From assembly GCA_022710685.1 (NCBI GenBank), contig JAKLGM010000001.1:1-64000 (forward strand): a DNA stretch of 64,000 nt. Direction: 5' to 3'. The position numbers were made by a program, and so were the translations under genes. Each line of letters opens with the position of its first letter. Position 1 is the stretch's first letter. The notes below the pieces were generated by a model. It was not told where the DNA came from, did not search any database, and saw only the letters and a program-made list of their open reading frames with translations. Origin of the DNA: Patescibacteria group bacterium (GTDB taxonomy: Bacteria; Patescibacteriota; Patescibacteriia; Patescibacteriales; UBA12465). This document shows positions 52,220-59,869 of this stretch, in pieces.

Positions 52220-52792
52220 CTATGCTACTAAACGCACACGAACGCATAGGCGGTAGATAGGACTTTCAGGATGGTACCAACCAAGAACTAAAATCCCGGG
52301 AAGGTCACGGCCCCAATAGATAGACGGAACACCACCATCAGAATAAAGTGACCCGGAACAAAGCGAAAAGTTATTAGCATCTAAATGTCTCCCGGCAGCA
52401 TTAAGGTAAAAAATTTCTAAAAGCAATCTCTCTAAAAGAGTGATGCCGTTAACGCCTTTTTTTCTCAACTCATTAACTGAGAGATTTTTAAATTCTTCGT
52501 CAGCTTCAATATTTTTATCAAAAATAATAGCATAATCTTTATCGGCAATACGATCATTGGTAGTGACTATGGCACTGAGGTCTTCAACGCCGAGATAAAC
52601 TGTAAAAAGTTTTTTCAAACCTTTTATCACCTCATTCATAGTAATGCCTTTAACCACAATAACGCAGAAATATTTTTCTGGATCATAGTGGATAGGAATA
52701 GTGATGTCAGCCAGATCCACTTTGCGTTTGAAATACTTTTTGTAGATTTTAGTCCAAGTAGCAATAATTTCTTTGTTTTCTTGTTTTTCCAA
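52220..52792 (-). CDS. Hypothetical orphan with CLec-like C-terminus, TTG start
   Basis: 190 residues. No ATG nearby; TTG at 52792 is chosen because AGGAG lies 9 bases upstream. N-terminal half has a mixed alpha/beta look (ITIPIHYDPEKYFCVIVVKG). The C-terminal half reads NGITLLERLLLEIFYLN, FSLCSGSLYSDGGVPSIYW, and a closing IYRLCVRVRLVA, related to the ending at 36573 (TLFELL..., LGSCRFDSDG..., YFRFLGV). Own promoter and terminator. No signal peptide. Unknown role. Confidence 0.7.
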   Translation of the reverse strand: MEKQENKEIIATWTKIYKKYFKRKVDLADITIPIHYDPEKYFCVIVVKGITMNEVIKGLKKLFTVYLGVEDLSAIVTTNDRIADKDYAIIFDKNIEADEEFKNLSVNELRKKGVNGITLLERLLLEIFYLNAAGRHLDANNFSLCSGSLYSDGGVPSIYWGRDLPGILVLGWYHPESPIYRLCVRVRLVA

Positions 52793-52870
52793 TGCTTTTT
52801 TCTCCTATATTAGGAAGTCGGCGTTAATACTTTATTTATTTCAATGATCAAAATAGAATCATATGCCATA

Positions 52871-52899
52871 ATTGTATCATTTTTTAGATCTTTTGTCAA
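52871..52899 (-). promoter_or_regulatory. Promoter of the orphan at 52220
   Basis: Minus strand TTGACA, 17-base spacer, TACAAT. Confidence 0.68.
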
Positions 52900-53059
52900 C
52901 CTATTGCCAAAATCTTTTGTTTATTATAAGCTGTTTTTACAGGATTTTACCTGAAATTAACTAAAAAACTAATAAAAAACCGCTTGACCCCTAGATACAT
53001 AGCACTGTTAGAAATACTCTACAGTCTTATAATCTAGCGGCCAGGCAGCAAAAACAAGT

Positions 53060-55336
53060 ATGAACAACAAAGAAACTGTTGTCTCCTGTGATTGGTTAGG
53101 CCGCACCCTCACCATCAAAACAGGCAAGTTAGCCAAACAGGCTGACGCTTCCGTTGTAGTCCAATATGGCGACACCGTCCTTTTGGCTACTGTCGTAGAA
53201 AATCGCAAGGAACGCGATGGTGTTGATTTTTTCCCGTTGATGGTCGAGTTTGATGAAAAACTTTATGCCGCCGGCATCATCAAGGGCTCACAGTGGGTCA
53301 AACGCGAAGGCCGTCCGACTGATCAGGCCGTATTGACCGGCCGCATGGTGGATAGAGCAATCAGGCCGCTATTTGACACTGAATCTAAAAAAGATGTCCA
53401 AGTGATTATCTCTGTCTTGTCCGTGGACAACGTGAACGACCACGACGTCATCGGCCTCATTGCCGCTTCTGCCGTGTTATCTATCGCCGGATTAAAATGG
53501 AATGGTCCAATTGGCGGCGTCCGTGTCGGTTTAGTCGAGAACAATTTTGTTTTCAATCCGACTTATGAACAGCAAGCCTTGAGCTCTTTGGATTTGATCG
53601 TTGCTGGTACTGACCAGAAAGTTATCATGTTGGAAGCTGGAGCTAATGAAGTACACGAAGATATTGTCTTTGAAGCTATCATGGCCGGTCAAAAAGAAAT
53701 GCAGACTGCAATCAACCTAATTAAAGAGTTGGCCAAACAAGTAGCCGCTCCGATGAAAGAAGAATCTAAAAAATTGATTAGCGCCGAAGAAGAAAAGAGC
53801 AAGGAAGAAAAAAATCAATTGTTGAAAGTCGGCGAAGCTTGGTTAAACGAAAACATCAAAAAATATTTATTTGATAAAGTCTATTACACCAAAGGAGAAC
53901 GAAAAGCTGCAGTCCGCGCTATCAAAGAAAACTTGGATGAATATTTATTCTCTCAAAACATTGAAAAATCTAACCGTGAATTCATCATCAAAAAATTAGC
54001 AGAAGATATGATTGAAGCCGAAGTAACTCGCGCTATCTTGGAAGAAAAGCGCCGTGTTGACGGCCGTTCTTTAACTGAAATCCGCGAATTATCAGGCGAA
54101 ATCAGCTTTTTGCCCCGCACTCACGGCACTGGCCTTTTCTCTCGTGGTGAAACTCAGGTAATGTCAGTCGTTACTCTGGGCGCCCCTGGGTTGGAACAAA
54201 CCTTAGAAGGCATTGAAGGCAAGAGCAAGAAGCGCTACATGCATCATTATAATTTTCCTCCTTACAGCGTGGGCGAAGCTGCTCCGATGAGAGGCACTGG
54301 CCGCCGCGAAGTCGGTCATGGCGCTTTAGCTGAAAAAGCTTTGATGCCGGTATTACCGAACAAAGAAGATTTTGCTTATACCATTCGCGTGGTGAGCGAA
54401 ACTTTAGGATCCAATGGTTCATCTTCAATGGCGTCCACTTGCGGCTCTACTTTATCTTTAATGGACGCTGGCGTTCCGATTAAGACTCACGTTGCCGGTA
54501 TTGCTATGGGATTAGCCTCTAACAACGACATGAGCAAATGGGAAGTATTGACTGATATCCAAGATTTAGAAGACGGTAATGGTGGCATGGATTTCAAAAT
54601 TACCGGGACTGACAATGGTCTAACTGCCATTCAACTTGATACTAAGACTACTGGATTGACTGAGGAGATCATTAAAAAAACTTTTTCCCAGGGCCGTGAA
54701 GCCCTGAACCAAGTTCTCGGAGTCTTGAAGGCAACTATCCCGGCTCCTCGCGCTGAGCTTTCCAAATATGCTCCGCGCATTATCAGCTTCAAGATTGATC
54801 CGGAAAAGATCGGCGCTGTTATCGGCACCGGCGGCAAGACTATTAACAAGCTCATTGAAGAATTTGATGTCACTATTGATATTGAAGACGATGGCCAGGT
54901 CAATATCTGCGGCACTGATAGCGAGAAATGCGCTGCAGCTGAAAAAGCCGTCAAAGATATCGTGCGCGAATTTGAAGTCGGCGAGGTTTTCACCGGCAAG
55001 ATCGTCCGCATTATGGACTTTGGTGCTTTCCTAGAATTAGGCGGTGGCAATGACGGTCTAATCCGCGTCAGCGAAATGGCCCCTTACTTCATCGGCTCCC
55101 CGAGCGACTTCTTGTCTGTTGGCGATGTCGTTACTGCCAAAATCAAGGAAATTGACGACCAGAAGCGTATTAACCTAACCATGAAGGGCTTAGCCGAAAA
55201 CGAACACCTTTGGAAGGATGAAAAAGGCAAGTCTGAAGGCCGGCCAATGGGCGGTGGTTTTGGCGGCAATCGTGGCGGTTCTAGCCGCTTTGGCGGCGGT
55301 AATCGCTCTGATGGGCCACGCCGACCCCGCTACTAA
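53060..55336 (+). CDS. pnp: Polynucleotide phosphorylase
   Basis: Phosphorolytic 3'-5' exoribonuclease. 758 residues: two RNase PH cores (about 10-230 and 320-550; second has GRREVGHGALAEKAL), a KH domain (GAVIGTGGKTINKLI near 585) and an S1 domain (GKIVRIMDFGAFLELGG near 650). The Gly/Arg-rich tail (about 720-758) is longer than usual and may bind RNA. A TATAAT at 53030-53035 lies 24 bases upstream, but no clear -35 was found. Confidence 0.98.
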   Translation: MNNKETVVSCDWLGRTLTIKTGKLAKQADASVVVQYGDTVLLATVVENRKERDGVDFFPLMVEFDEKLYAAGIIKGSQWVKREGRPTDQAVLTGRMVDRAIRPLFDTESKKDVQVIISVLSVDNVNDHDVIGLIAASAVLSIAGLKWNGPIGGVRVGLVENNFVFNPTYEQQALSSLDLIVAGTDQKVIMLEAGANEVHEDIVFEAIMAGQKEMQTAINLIKELAKQVAAPMKEESKKLISAEEEKSKEEKNQLLKVGEAWLNENIKKYLFDKVYYTKGERKAAVRAIKENLDEYLFSQNIEKSNREFIIKKLAEDMIEAEVTRAILEEKRRVDGRSLTEIRELSGEISFLPRTHGTGLFSRGETQVMSVVTLGAPGLEQTLEGIEGKSKKRYMHHYNFPPYSVGEAAPMRGTGRREVGHGALAEKALMPVLPNKEDFAYTIRVVSETLGSNGSSSMASTCGSTLSLMDAGVPIKTHVAGIAMGLASNNDMSKWEVLTDIQDLEDGNGGMDFKITGTDNGLTAIQLDTKTTGLTEEIIKKTFSQGREALNQVLGVLKATIPAPRAELSKYAPRIISFKIDPEKIGAVIGTGGKTINKLIEEFDVTIDIEDDGQVNICGTDSEKCAAAEKAVKDIVREFEVGEVFTGKIVRIMDFGAFLELGGGNDGLIRVSEMAPYFIGSPSDFLSVGDVVTAKIKEIDDQKRINLTMKGLAENEHLWKDEKGKSEGRPMGGGFGGNRGGSSRFGGGNRSDGPRRPRY

Positions 55337-55342
55337 AAGCTA

Positions 55343-55371
55343 TTGACTTTTAGGGGGTATTAAGGTAATAT
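55343..55371 (+). promoter_or_regulatory. Promoter of rpsP
   Basis: TTGACT, 17-base spacer, TAATAT, between pnp and rpsP. Confidence 0.65.
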
Positions 55372-55402
55372 TTGTCTATAAAATTAAGAATAATAAACAT
55401 TT

Positions 55403-55828
55403 ATGTTAACCATTAGACTGACTCAAGTCGGGAAGAAGAACAAGAAAATGTTCCGATTGATCGTTTCGGAGAAATCTAAGGACCCGTTTGGCGATTCTTT
55501 AGAAATTTTAGGTTCATATAACCCGCATTCCAAGGATTTGGACGTCAAAGCTGATCGAGTTAAGCACTGGATCGAAAAAGGCGCCCAAATGTCACCAACT
55601 GTCAACAATTTGTTAGTTGAAAAGAAGATTGTTACGGGGAAAAAACAGGCTGTTTCGGCCTTAAGCAAGAAAAGACAGGAAAAAATCGGCAAAAAACAGG
55701 AGGAGACTAAAAAGGCTGAAGCTGACAAGGCTGCCAAAGAAGCTGCCGCTAAAGAGGCGGCTGAAGCTCCGGCTGCTGCTGAAACTGAGGCCAAACCAGA
55801 GGAAACCACTGAAACTCCAGCGGCGTAA
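55403..55828 (+). CDS. rpsP: 30S ribosomal protein bS16 with Ala/Glu/Lys tail
   Basis: 141 residues. First 80: MLTIRLTQVGKKNKKMFRLIV, GSYNPHSK, WIEKGAQMSPTVNNLL, as in S16. The rest is a low-complexity Ala/Glu/Lys tail of about 60 residues. Next in line are the KH protein and trmD, a common arrangement. Confidence 0.95.
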   Translation: MLTIRLTQVGKKNKKMFRLIVSEKSKDPFGDSLEILGSYNPHSKDLDVKADRVKHWIEKGAQMSPTVNNLLVEKKIVTGKKQAVSALSKKRQEKIGKKQEETKKAEADKAAKEAAAKEAAEAPAAAETEAKPEETTETPAA

Positions 55829-55829
55829 A

Positions 55830-55857
55830 TTGACATCTACCCCTCTTCTGCTATACT
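55830..55857 (+). promoter_or_regulatory. Promoter of the KH protein gene
   Basis: TTGACA, 16-base spacer ending TGC, TATACT (extended -10). About 95 bases of leader follow with a TTGCCTGG/CCAGGCAA palindrome (55870-55887). Confidence 0.65.
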
Positions 55858-55959
55858 TAGAGTTATAAATTGCCTGGAACCAGGCAAATGTAATTAATAA
55901 AAATTTTCCGCCAAACTTGAAAGATCCCTGATTGATCAATTTGCTGGAAAAAGAATCCT

Positions 55960-56283
55960 ATGAAGGACAAGGAATTCTTAGAAATGATTGTCAGAAACAT
56001 CGTTTCCAACCCGGATGCTGTCGTAGTAGACAGAACCGTTGACGAAATGGGCGTTCTCTTAACCCTGAAAATCGACCCGGCTGACATGGGTTATGTAATC
56101 GGCCGCCGTGGCCAAACTGCTCAGGCGATACGCACCTTATTAAAGATCGTCGGTGCCAAGAACAACTCTCGCGTCAACTTGAAGATCTATGATCCGAACG
56201 GTGGTTCTAAACCGAGAAGCAGTGAAATGAGAGACCACAACAGAGACATCGACACTTCTGCTGTTGATGACTTAAAAATCTAG
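55960..56283 (+). CDS. khpA: KH-domain RNA-binding protein KhpA
   Basis: 107 residues. One KH domain with MGYVIGRRGQTAQAIRTLL (GxxG loop GRRG). Small KhpA proteins work with KhpB in RNA binding. The last 25 residues are polar. Between rpsP and trmD, the classic neighbourhood. Confidence 0.93.
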   Translation: MKDKEFLEMIVRNIVSNPDAVVVDRTVDEMGVLLTLKIDPADMGYVIGRRGQTAQAIRTLLKIVGAKNNSRVNLKIYDPNGGSKPRSSEMRDHNRDIDTSAVDDLKI

Positions 56284-56305
56284 TCTTTAACATCACTATA
56301 TAAAT

Positions 56306-56341
56306 AAAAAACCACAGCTTATTTTTACTGTGGTTTTTTAT
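56306..56341 (+). terminator. Intrinsic terminator after khpA
   Basis: AAAAAACCACAG / CTGTGGTTTTTT hairpin. It splits khpA from trmD. Confidence 0.9.
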
Positions 56342-56352
56342 TTAACAGCACT

Positions 56353-57021
56353 ATGATGAAGTTTAAAATAATAACAATTTTTCCTAAAATCTTTGACTCC
56401 TATTTCTCCGAAAGTATCATAAAAAGGACCCAAAAAGACAAGATTATTGATATCAAGAGCTACGATCTAAGGGATTGGACCAACGACCGGCACAAGAGCG
56501 TTGACGACACTCCTTATGGCGGCGGCGCCGGCATGCTCCTTAAAATAGAACCGCTCTACAAAGCCATTAAAGAACTAGCTAAGAGAAAAAGCCCTAAACG
56601 AAAAATCGTCTTACTCTCGGCTCAAGGAAAAATCTGGAACCAACAACTAGCCAAAAGATATTCCAACCTCGATGAAATAATTTTTATCTGCGGCCGCTAT
56701 GAAGGCGTAGATGAAAGGATAAAAAACTTCATTGACGAAGAGATCTCTTTAGGTGAATATGTCCTGACTGGGGGAGAGTTAGGAGCGATGGTGATTATTG
56801 ATTCTGTCACGCGCCTCCTGCCCGGAGCACTAGGCAATGAAAGTAGCCCAGAAGACGAGTCGCATTCCCAACCAGGGGTCCTAGAATATCCCCAATATAC
56901 TAAACCTGCGGTCTTTACCGCTAATAAGAAAAAGTATCCGGTACCCGACATTCTCCTCTCTGGCCACCATCAAGAAATCCAAAAATGGCGCCAAAAGCAA
57001 CAAAAAAACACCCCGAAATAG
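56353..57021 (+). CDS. trmD: tRNA (guanine37-N1)-methyltransferase
   Basis: Makes m1G37 to prevent frameshifting. 222 residues. SPOUT knot: YGGGAGMLLKIEPLY, CGRYEGVDERI, GEYVLTGGELGAMVIID, and PGALGNESSPEDES. Start 56353 or 56356. The terminator stem overlaps its stop codon. Confidence 0.96.
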   Translation: MMKFKIITIFPKIFDSYFSESIIKRTQKDKIIDIKSYDLRDWTNDRHKSVDDTPYGGGAGMLLKIEPLYKAIKELAKRKSPKRKIVLLSAQGKIWNQQLAKRYSNLDEIIFICGRYEGVDERIKNFIDEEISLGEYVLTGGELGAMVIIDSVTRLLPGALGNESSPEDESHSQPGVLEYPQYTKPAVFTANKKKYPVPDILLSGHHQEIQKWRQKQQKNTPK

Positions 57022-57030
57022 GGTGTTTTT
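57002..57030 (+). terminator. Intrinsic terminator overlapping the trmD stop
   Basis: AAAAACACCC / GGGTGTTTTT. Confidence 0.9.
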
Positions 57031-57039
57031 GCTATCCTA

Positions 57040-57068
57040 TTGACAAATATCATAATATGTGATATTAT
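57040..57068 (+). promoter_or_regulatory. Strong promoter with a spacer dyad, upstream of the lipoprotein
   Basis: TTGACA, 17-base spacer, TATTAT. AATATCA (57046-57052) and TGATATT (57060-57066) form a 7-bp inverted repeat that fills the space between -35 and -10, a natural place for a repressor. Confidence 0.7.
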
Positions 57069-57121
57069 TAGGGGTTAAAAGAACATTGACAAAAACAATT
57101 GATATTTAGTTTTAGAAGGTT

Positions 57122-57176
57122 CTGGCGACAAAGTTTTCGTTGATCTTAAAAAGATCAATAGGAACTTTGTCACCAG
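57122..57176 (+). repeat. 55-base near-perfect hairpin in the lipoprotein leader
   Basis: Outer stem CTGG/CCAG and GACAAAGTT/AACTTTGTC separated by one mismatch, a 4+4 internal loop, then inner stem TTGATCTT/AAGATCAA with an AAA loop. No T run, so not a terminator. It ends 43 bases before the ATG. Confidence 0.8.
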
Positions 57177-57219
57177 AGAATAATAATAGTAGTAATTAAC
57201 CTTTTAAAAACCAAATATC

Positions 57220-58407
57220 ATGAAGAAGAGCACCAAAATCATCGCGCTACTGATCGTAATGATCGGCATGTTTACCTCATCCTGCAAAAAATTTGAAATG
57301 GATGAATTTGTACCGAAAGACCCCGACAACCCTACGACCGTTACCTTGATGGGATCAGTTGATGATGGAACCAAAAAAGTCATGGGACAGGTTCTAACCA
57401 GCAACAGTACTATTAACGGAGACCTTGATTTTTATTTCGGCTTCTGGCTGGAACCATCAACCTCCACCCCGATTGCTACCGGCACCTACGTTATCAAAAA
57501 TTCCAGTAACGTTACCGTCTACTCATCCACAGCACCAGAAAATGGAATTGATTTTAAATTCCCGGCTACCGGAACCTACATCCTGAGCGTTAGCGGAACC
57601 TACAATGGCACTCCGTTCTCATTCGTAAACATCAACATCATCGTTACTGACGGAACCGTTCCCATCAATCCAGCAACTTCTCCGGTAAGGATAGTTGGCA
57701 TGAGTACTAACAGCACGACTACCAGTATTTCACTAGCTGTCAGCCGCGCTGAGTATGCTACCATAACAGCTACTAACTGGTTCTATGTTGCAAAAATCAA
57801 CGGAACTAACTTTACTCACGTCGCTGCCACATTCGCTAATGATTCAGTTTATTTCAGTATTCCTTTCTCGACTGCCAGCGGCACTACTAACGTAGAGTTT
57901 AATGCCGGCTATGAAGATGGATCTGTCGGAGGAATCTGGTTCACCGCCAGCCTTCCAACCGGCAGCCCTAGCATTCTTTACCCCGGGACTGGAAATTTCT
58001 GGAAAATTGTAATCAACAACAATGGCTCAACGATCGTTGCTACCGCCCCTAACGGCACCGTCCTTCTGACTATCCCTGTTTCTGGAACCGCCATGATTCC
58101 GGGAAACAACGGCGATGATTTAGCTCACGGAAACACTGTTCGCTGGAGCGGCCTAACCCATTTTCTCAAGTATTCTGGCAGTAATTTCTACTGTGAATAC
58201 AAAATTGGCACAGGCGGCACTTGGACCCCGATTTCCGGTACTTTATTCGCTGGCAACACCGATTATTATCAGATTAACTTCCCGGCCGGTACAAGCGGCG
58301 AACTGCATTTCCGCTATGGAGCAATGGTTGGCTCAAATTTTACGCCAGCCCCCAATATGCCTAACAGCATGTTCTATGTTGGGGGCGAATTGATTCGCAA
58401 TGTTTGA
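57220..58407 (+). CDS. Lipoprotein with Ig-like/beta-sandwich domains
   Basis: 395 residues. Signal sequence and lipobox MFTSSC (Cys 22) followed by KKFEMDEF. The rest is Ser/Thr/Asn-rich beta structure: first domain about 40-145 resembling a PKD/Ig fold, then beta-rich segments to the end. No catalytic motif. Style and composition look like Bacteroidota lipoproteins and unlike neighbouring genes, so transfer is possible. It ends in TGA. Single-gene unit with a strong promoter, long hairpin leader and terminator, so it is likely highly expressed. Confidence 0.82.
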   Translation: MKKSTKIIALLIVMIGMFTSSCKKFEMDEFVPKDPDNPTTVTLMGSVDDGTKKVMGQVLTSNSTINGDLDFYFGFWLEPSTSTPIATGTYVIKNSSNVTVYSSTAPENGIDFKFPATGTYILSVSGTYNGTPFSFVNINIIVTDGTVPINPATSPVRIVGMSTNSTTTSISLAVSRAEYATITATNWFYVAKINGTNFTHVAATFANDSVYFSIPFSTASGTTNVEFNAGYEDGSVGGIWFTASLPTGSPSILYPGTGNFWKIVINNNGSTIVATAPNGTVLLTIPVSGTAMIPGNNGDDLAHGNTVRWSGLTHFLKYSGSNFYCEYKIGTGGTWTPISGTLFAGNTDYYQINFPAGTSGELHFRYGAMVGSNFTPAPNMPNSMFYVGGELIRNV

Positions 58408-58427
58408 CCAACAAAAATGATCTTTTC

Positions 58428-58458
58428 AAAAAACCGTTTCGTAAGGAACGGTTTTTTT
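58428..58458 (+). terminator. Intrinsic terminator of the lipoprotein gene
   Basis: AAAAAACCGTT / AACGGTTTTTTT. Confidence 0.9.
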
Positions 58459-58481
58459 ATTTTTATCTATCCATTCTATTT

Positions 58482-59477
58482 TTATTCAAATTGGAAGTGC
58501 CATGATTGGCCTTGCCGTTTTATTTTTCCTTTTACCAAAAAGCCACTAGCTTTAGCATGGCCGCCGCCGCCGAAAACTTGAGCCAGCTCAGATAAATCAA
58601 TACTGGGATCAGCGGTCCGAAGATTGGCTTTGAGACGGCCATCATTTTCCTCGCGCAATAAAATTACACCCTTAACTCCACCGAGATTGCTTAAAAATCC
58701 AACGATGTCGCCGAAGACATCATTATTGGTGTCAATACCAGAAATAGATACCATTTCTTTTTTGGTTAAAACCGAAACGGCTAAGTTATATTTTTTATTA
58801 ATCTGTAAATTATCCATCGCTAGTCCCCAAAGTTTCATAGCTGCTAAATTTTTATTCTGCACCGTATTCTGGACTATCTTCGGCAGCTGCGCTCCGTGTT
58901 CTAACATTTCTGAAGCGATATTAACCGCGGATTCGCTGGTTGAAGGATAGAGAAAATTTCCAGTATCGGTCAATATCCCAGCCAGGAGCAGATTGGCCAA
59001 ATTTTTATTAGGGCTGACTTCATTGATTTGAAGAAAGTGATATAGAACCTCGGTGGTTGATGCCAATTGAGGTAAACGAATTTCTAAATCTGCATAATCA
59101 TCAACTTTAGGATGATGATCAAACTCAACAACCCGAAGCTTTTTTTTGTCTCTCTGCCGTAACCCCTCAGCCAGACCAGTACGATTGATGCTGCCGCAAT
59201 CAAGCACTACCGCCAAATCATAATCGCCTAAAGAAAAACCAACTGGCAGCTGGCCATGGATGCGCTCAGAGTGGGGCAGAAAATCAAAAATGCCTTCGTC
59301 CTTGTCTTGGGCGTAGGCTAGATAGGTCTTATCTAAACTCTCGGCAATTTCAATAATTATCCCCAAAGAAGACATAGCATCAACGTCCGGGTGCAAGTGA
59401 GATACTATTAGTATGTTTTTGGCAGCCAAAATACGCTGATAGGCGGTTTGGCAATGCTTAATGTATTCCTCATTCAT
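58482..59477 (-). CDS. nrnA: DHH/DHHA1 phosphoesterase, NrnA-like
   Basis: Degrades short oligoribonucleotides and related phosphates. 331 residues. SHLHPDVDAMSSLG (DHH domain motif I, with Val for the usual Gly), VVLDCGS, EFDHHPKVDDY (DHH), LTDTGNF, and DHHA1 GGGHAKASGF at the C-terminus. Metal ligands are present. First after rbfA in the run infB-rbfA-nrnA, which is common. Confidence 0.93.
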   Translation of the reverse strand: MNEEYIKHCQTAYQRILAAKNILIVSHLHPDVDAMSSLGIIIEIAESLDKTYLAYAQDKDEGIFDFLPHSERIHGQLPVGFSLGDYDLAVVLDCGSINRTGLAEGLRQRDKKKLRVVEFDHHPKVDDYADLEIRLPQLASTTEVLYHFLQINEVSPNKNLANLLLAGILTDTGNFLYPSTSESAVNIASEMLEHGAQLPKIVQNTVQNKNLAAMKLWGLAMDNLQINKKYNLAVSVLTKKEMVSISGIDTNNDVFGDIVGFLSNLGGVKGVILLREENDGRLKANLRTADPSIDLSELAQVFGGGGHAKASGFLVKGKIKRQGQSWHFQFE

Positions 59478-59486
59478 ATTTAAAAA

Positions 59487-59512
59487 ATACCCGTTTTATT
59501 GGGCATTTTTTT
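59487..59512 (-). terminator. Weak hairpin between rbfA and nrnA
   Basis: AATGCCC / GGGTATT (minus) followed by T run; partial terminator possible. Confidence 0.5.
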
Positions 59513-59867
59513 ATTTTTCAGTTTTTAATCGCTCTATTTCGGCCTCATCTTCGTCAATCGCTTGTTCTATAATACTAGCCTCTCTTTCGGTTGTATCTAA
59601 TCCCCAAGTCATCTTCGGAACCTTGCGAATAGTAGTTCGTTTTTCCAATAATTTGGCTATTTCACCGCTTTTTTGGCGTAAAACCCTCAGGGCTGTCCCG
59701 GCCATCCTGTCAGGCAAGACCGAAACGCCGACTTTAGCGTAATTTAAGTCCTCGGAACAGTAGACATAAGTCACTGTTACCAGGGCGTTGGGCATTTCTA
59801 GCTCCTTATTTAGAATATTGGCCAGTTCATGCTTGATGCTCTCATTGATTTGGGCAATGCGGGACAT
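59511..59867 (-). CDS. rbfA: Ribosome-binding factor A
   Basis: 118 residues. KH-like fold of RbfA: ARINE-like start, VTVTYVYCSEDLNYAKVGVSVL, and the LL.KRTTIRKVPKMTWGLDTT pattern. Helps 30S maturation. 2 bases after infB. Confidence 0.93.
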   Translation of the reverse strand: MSRIAQINESIKHELANILNKELEMPNALVTVTYVYCSEDLNYAKVGVSVLPDRMAGTALRVLRQKSGEIAKLLEKRTTIRKVPKMTWGLDTTEREASIIEQAIDEDEAEIERLKTEK

Positions 59868-59869
59868 AG

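Noticed and set aside
57122-57176. Integron attC site
   Set aside because: The long hairpin lacks the RYYYAAC/GTTRRRY ends, and there is no integrase.
57220-58407. TGA recoded as Gly, as in Gracilibacteria
   Set aside because: This gene and others end naturally at TGA just before terminators, and the core proteins need no TGA read-through.
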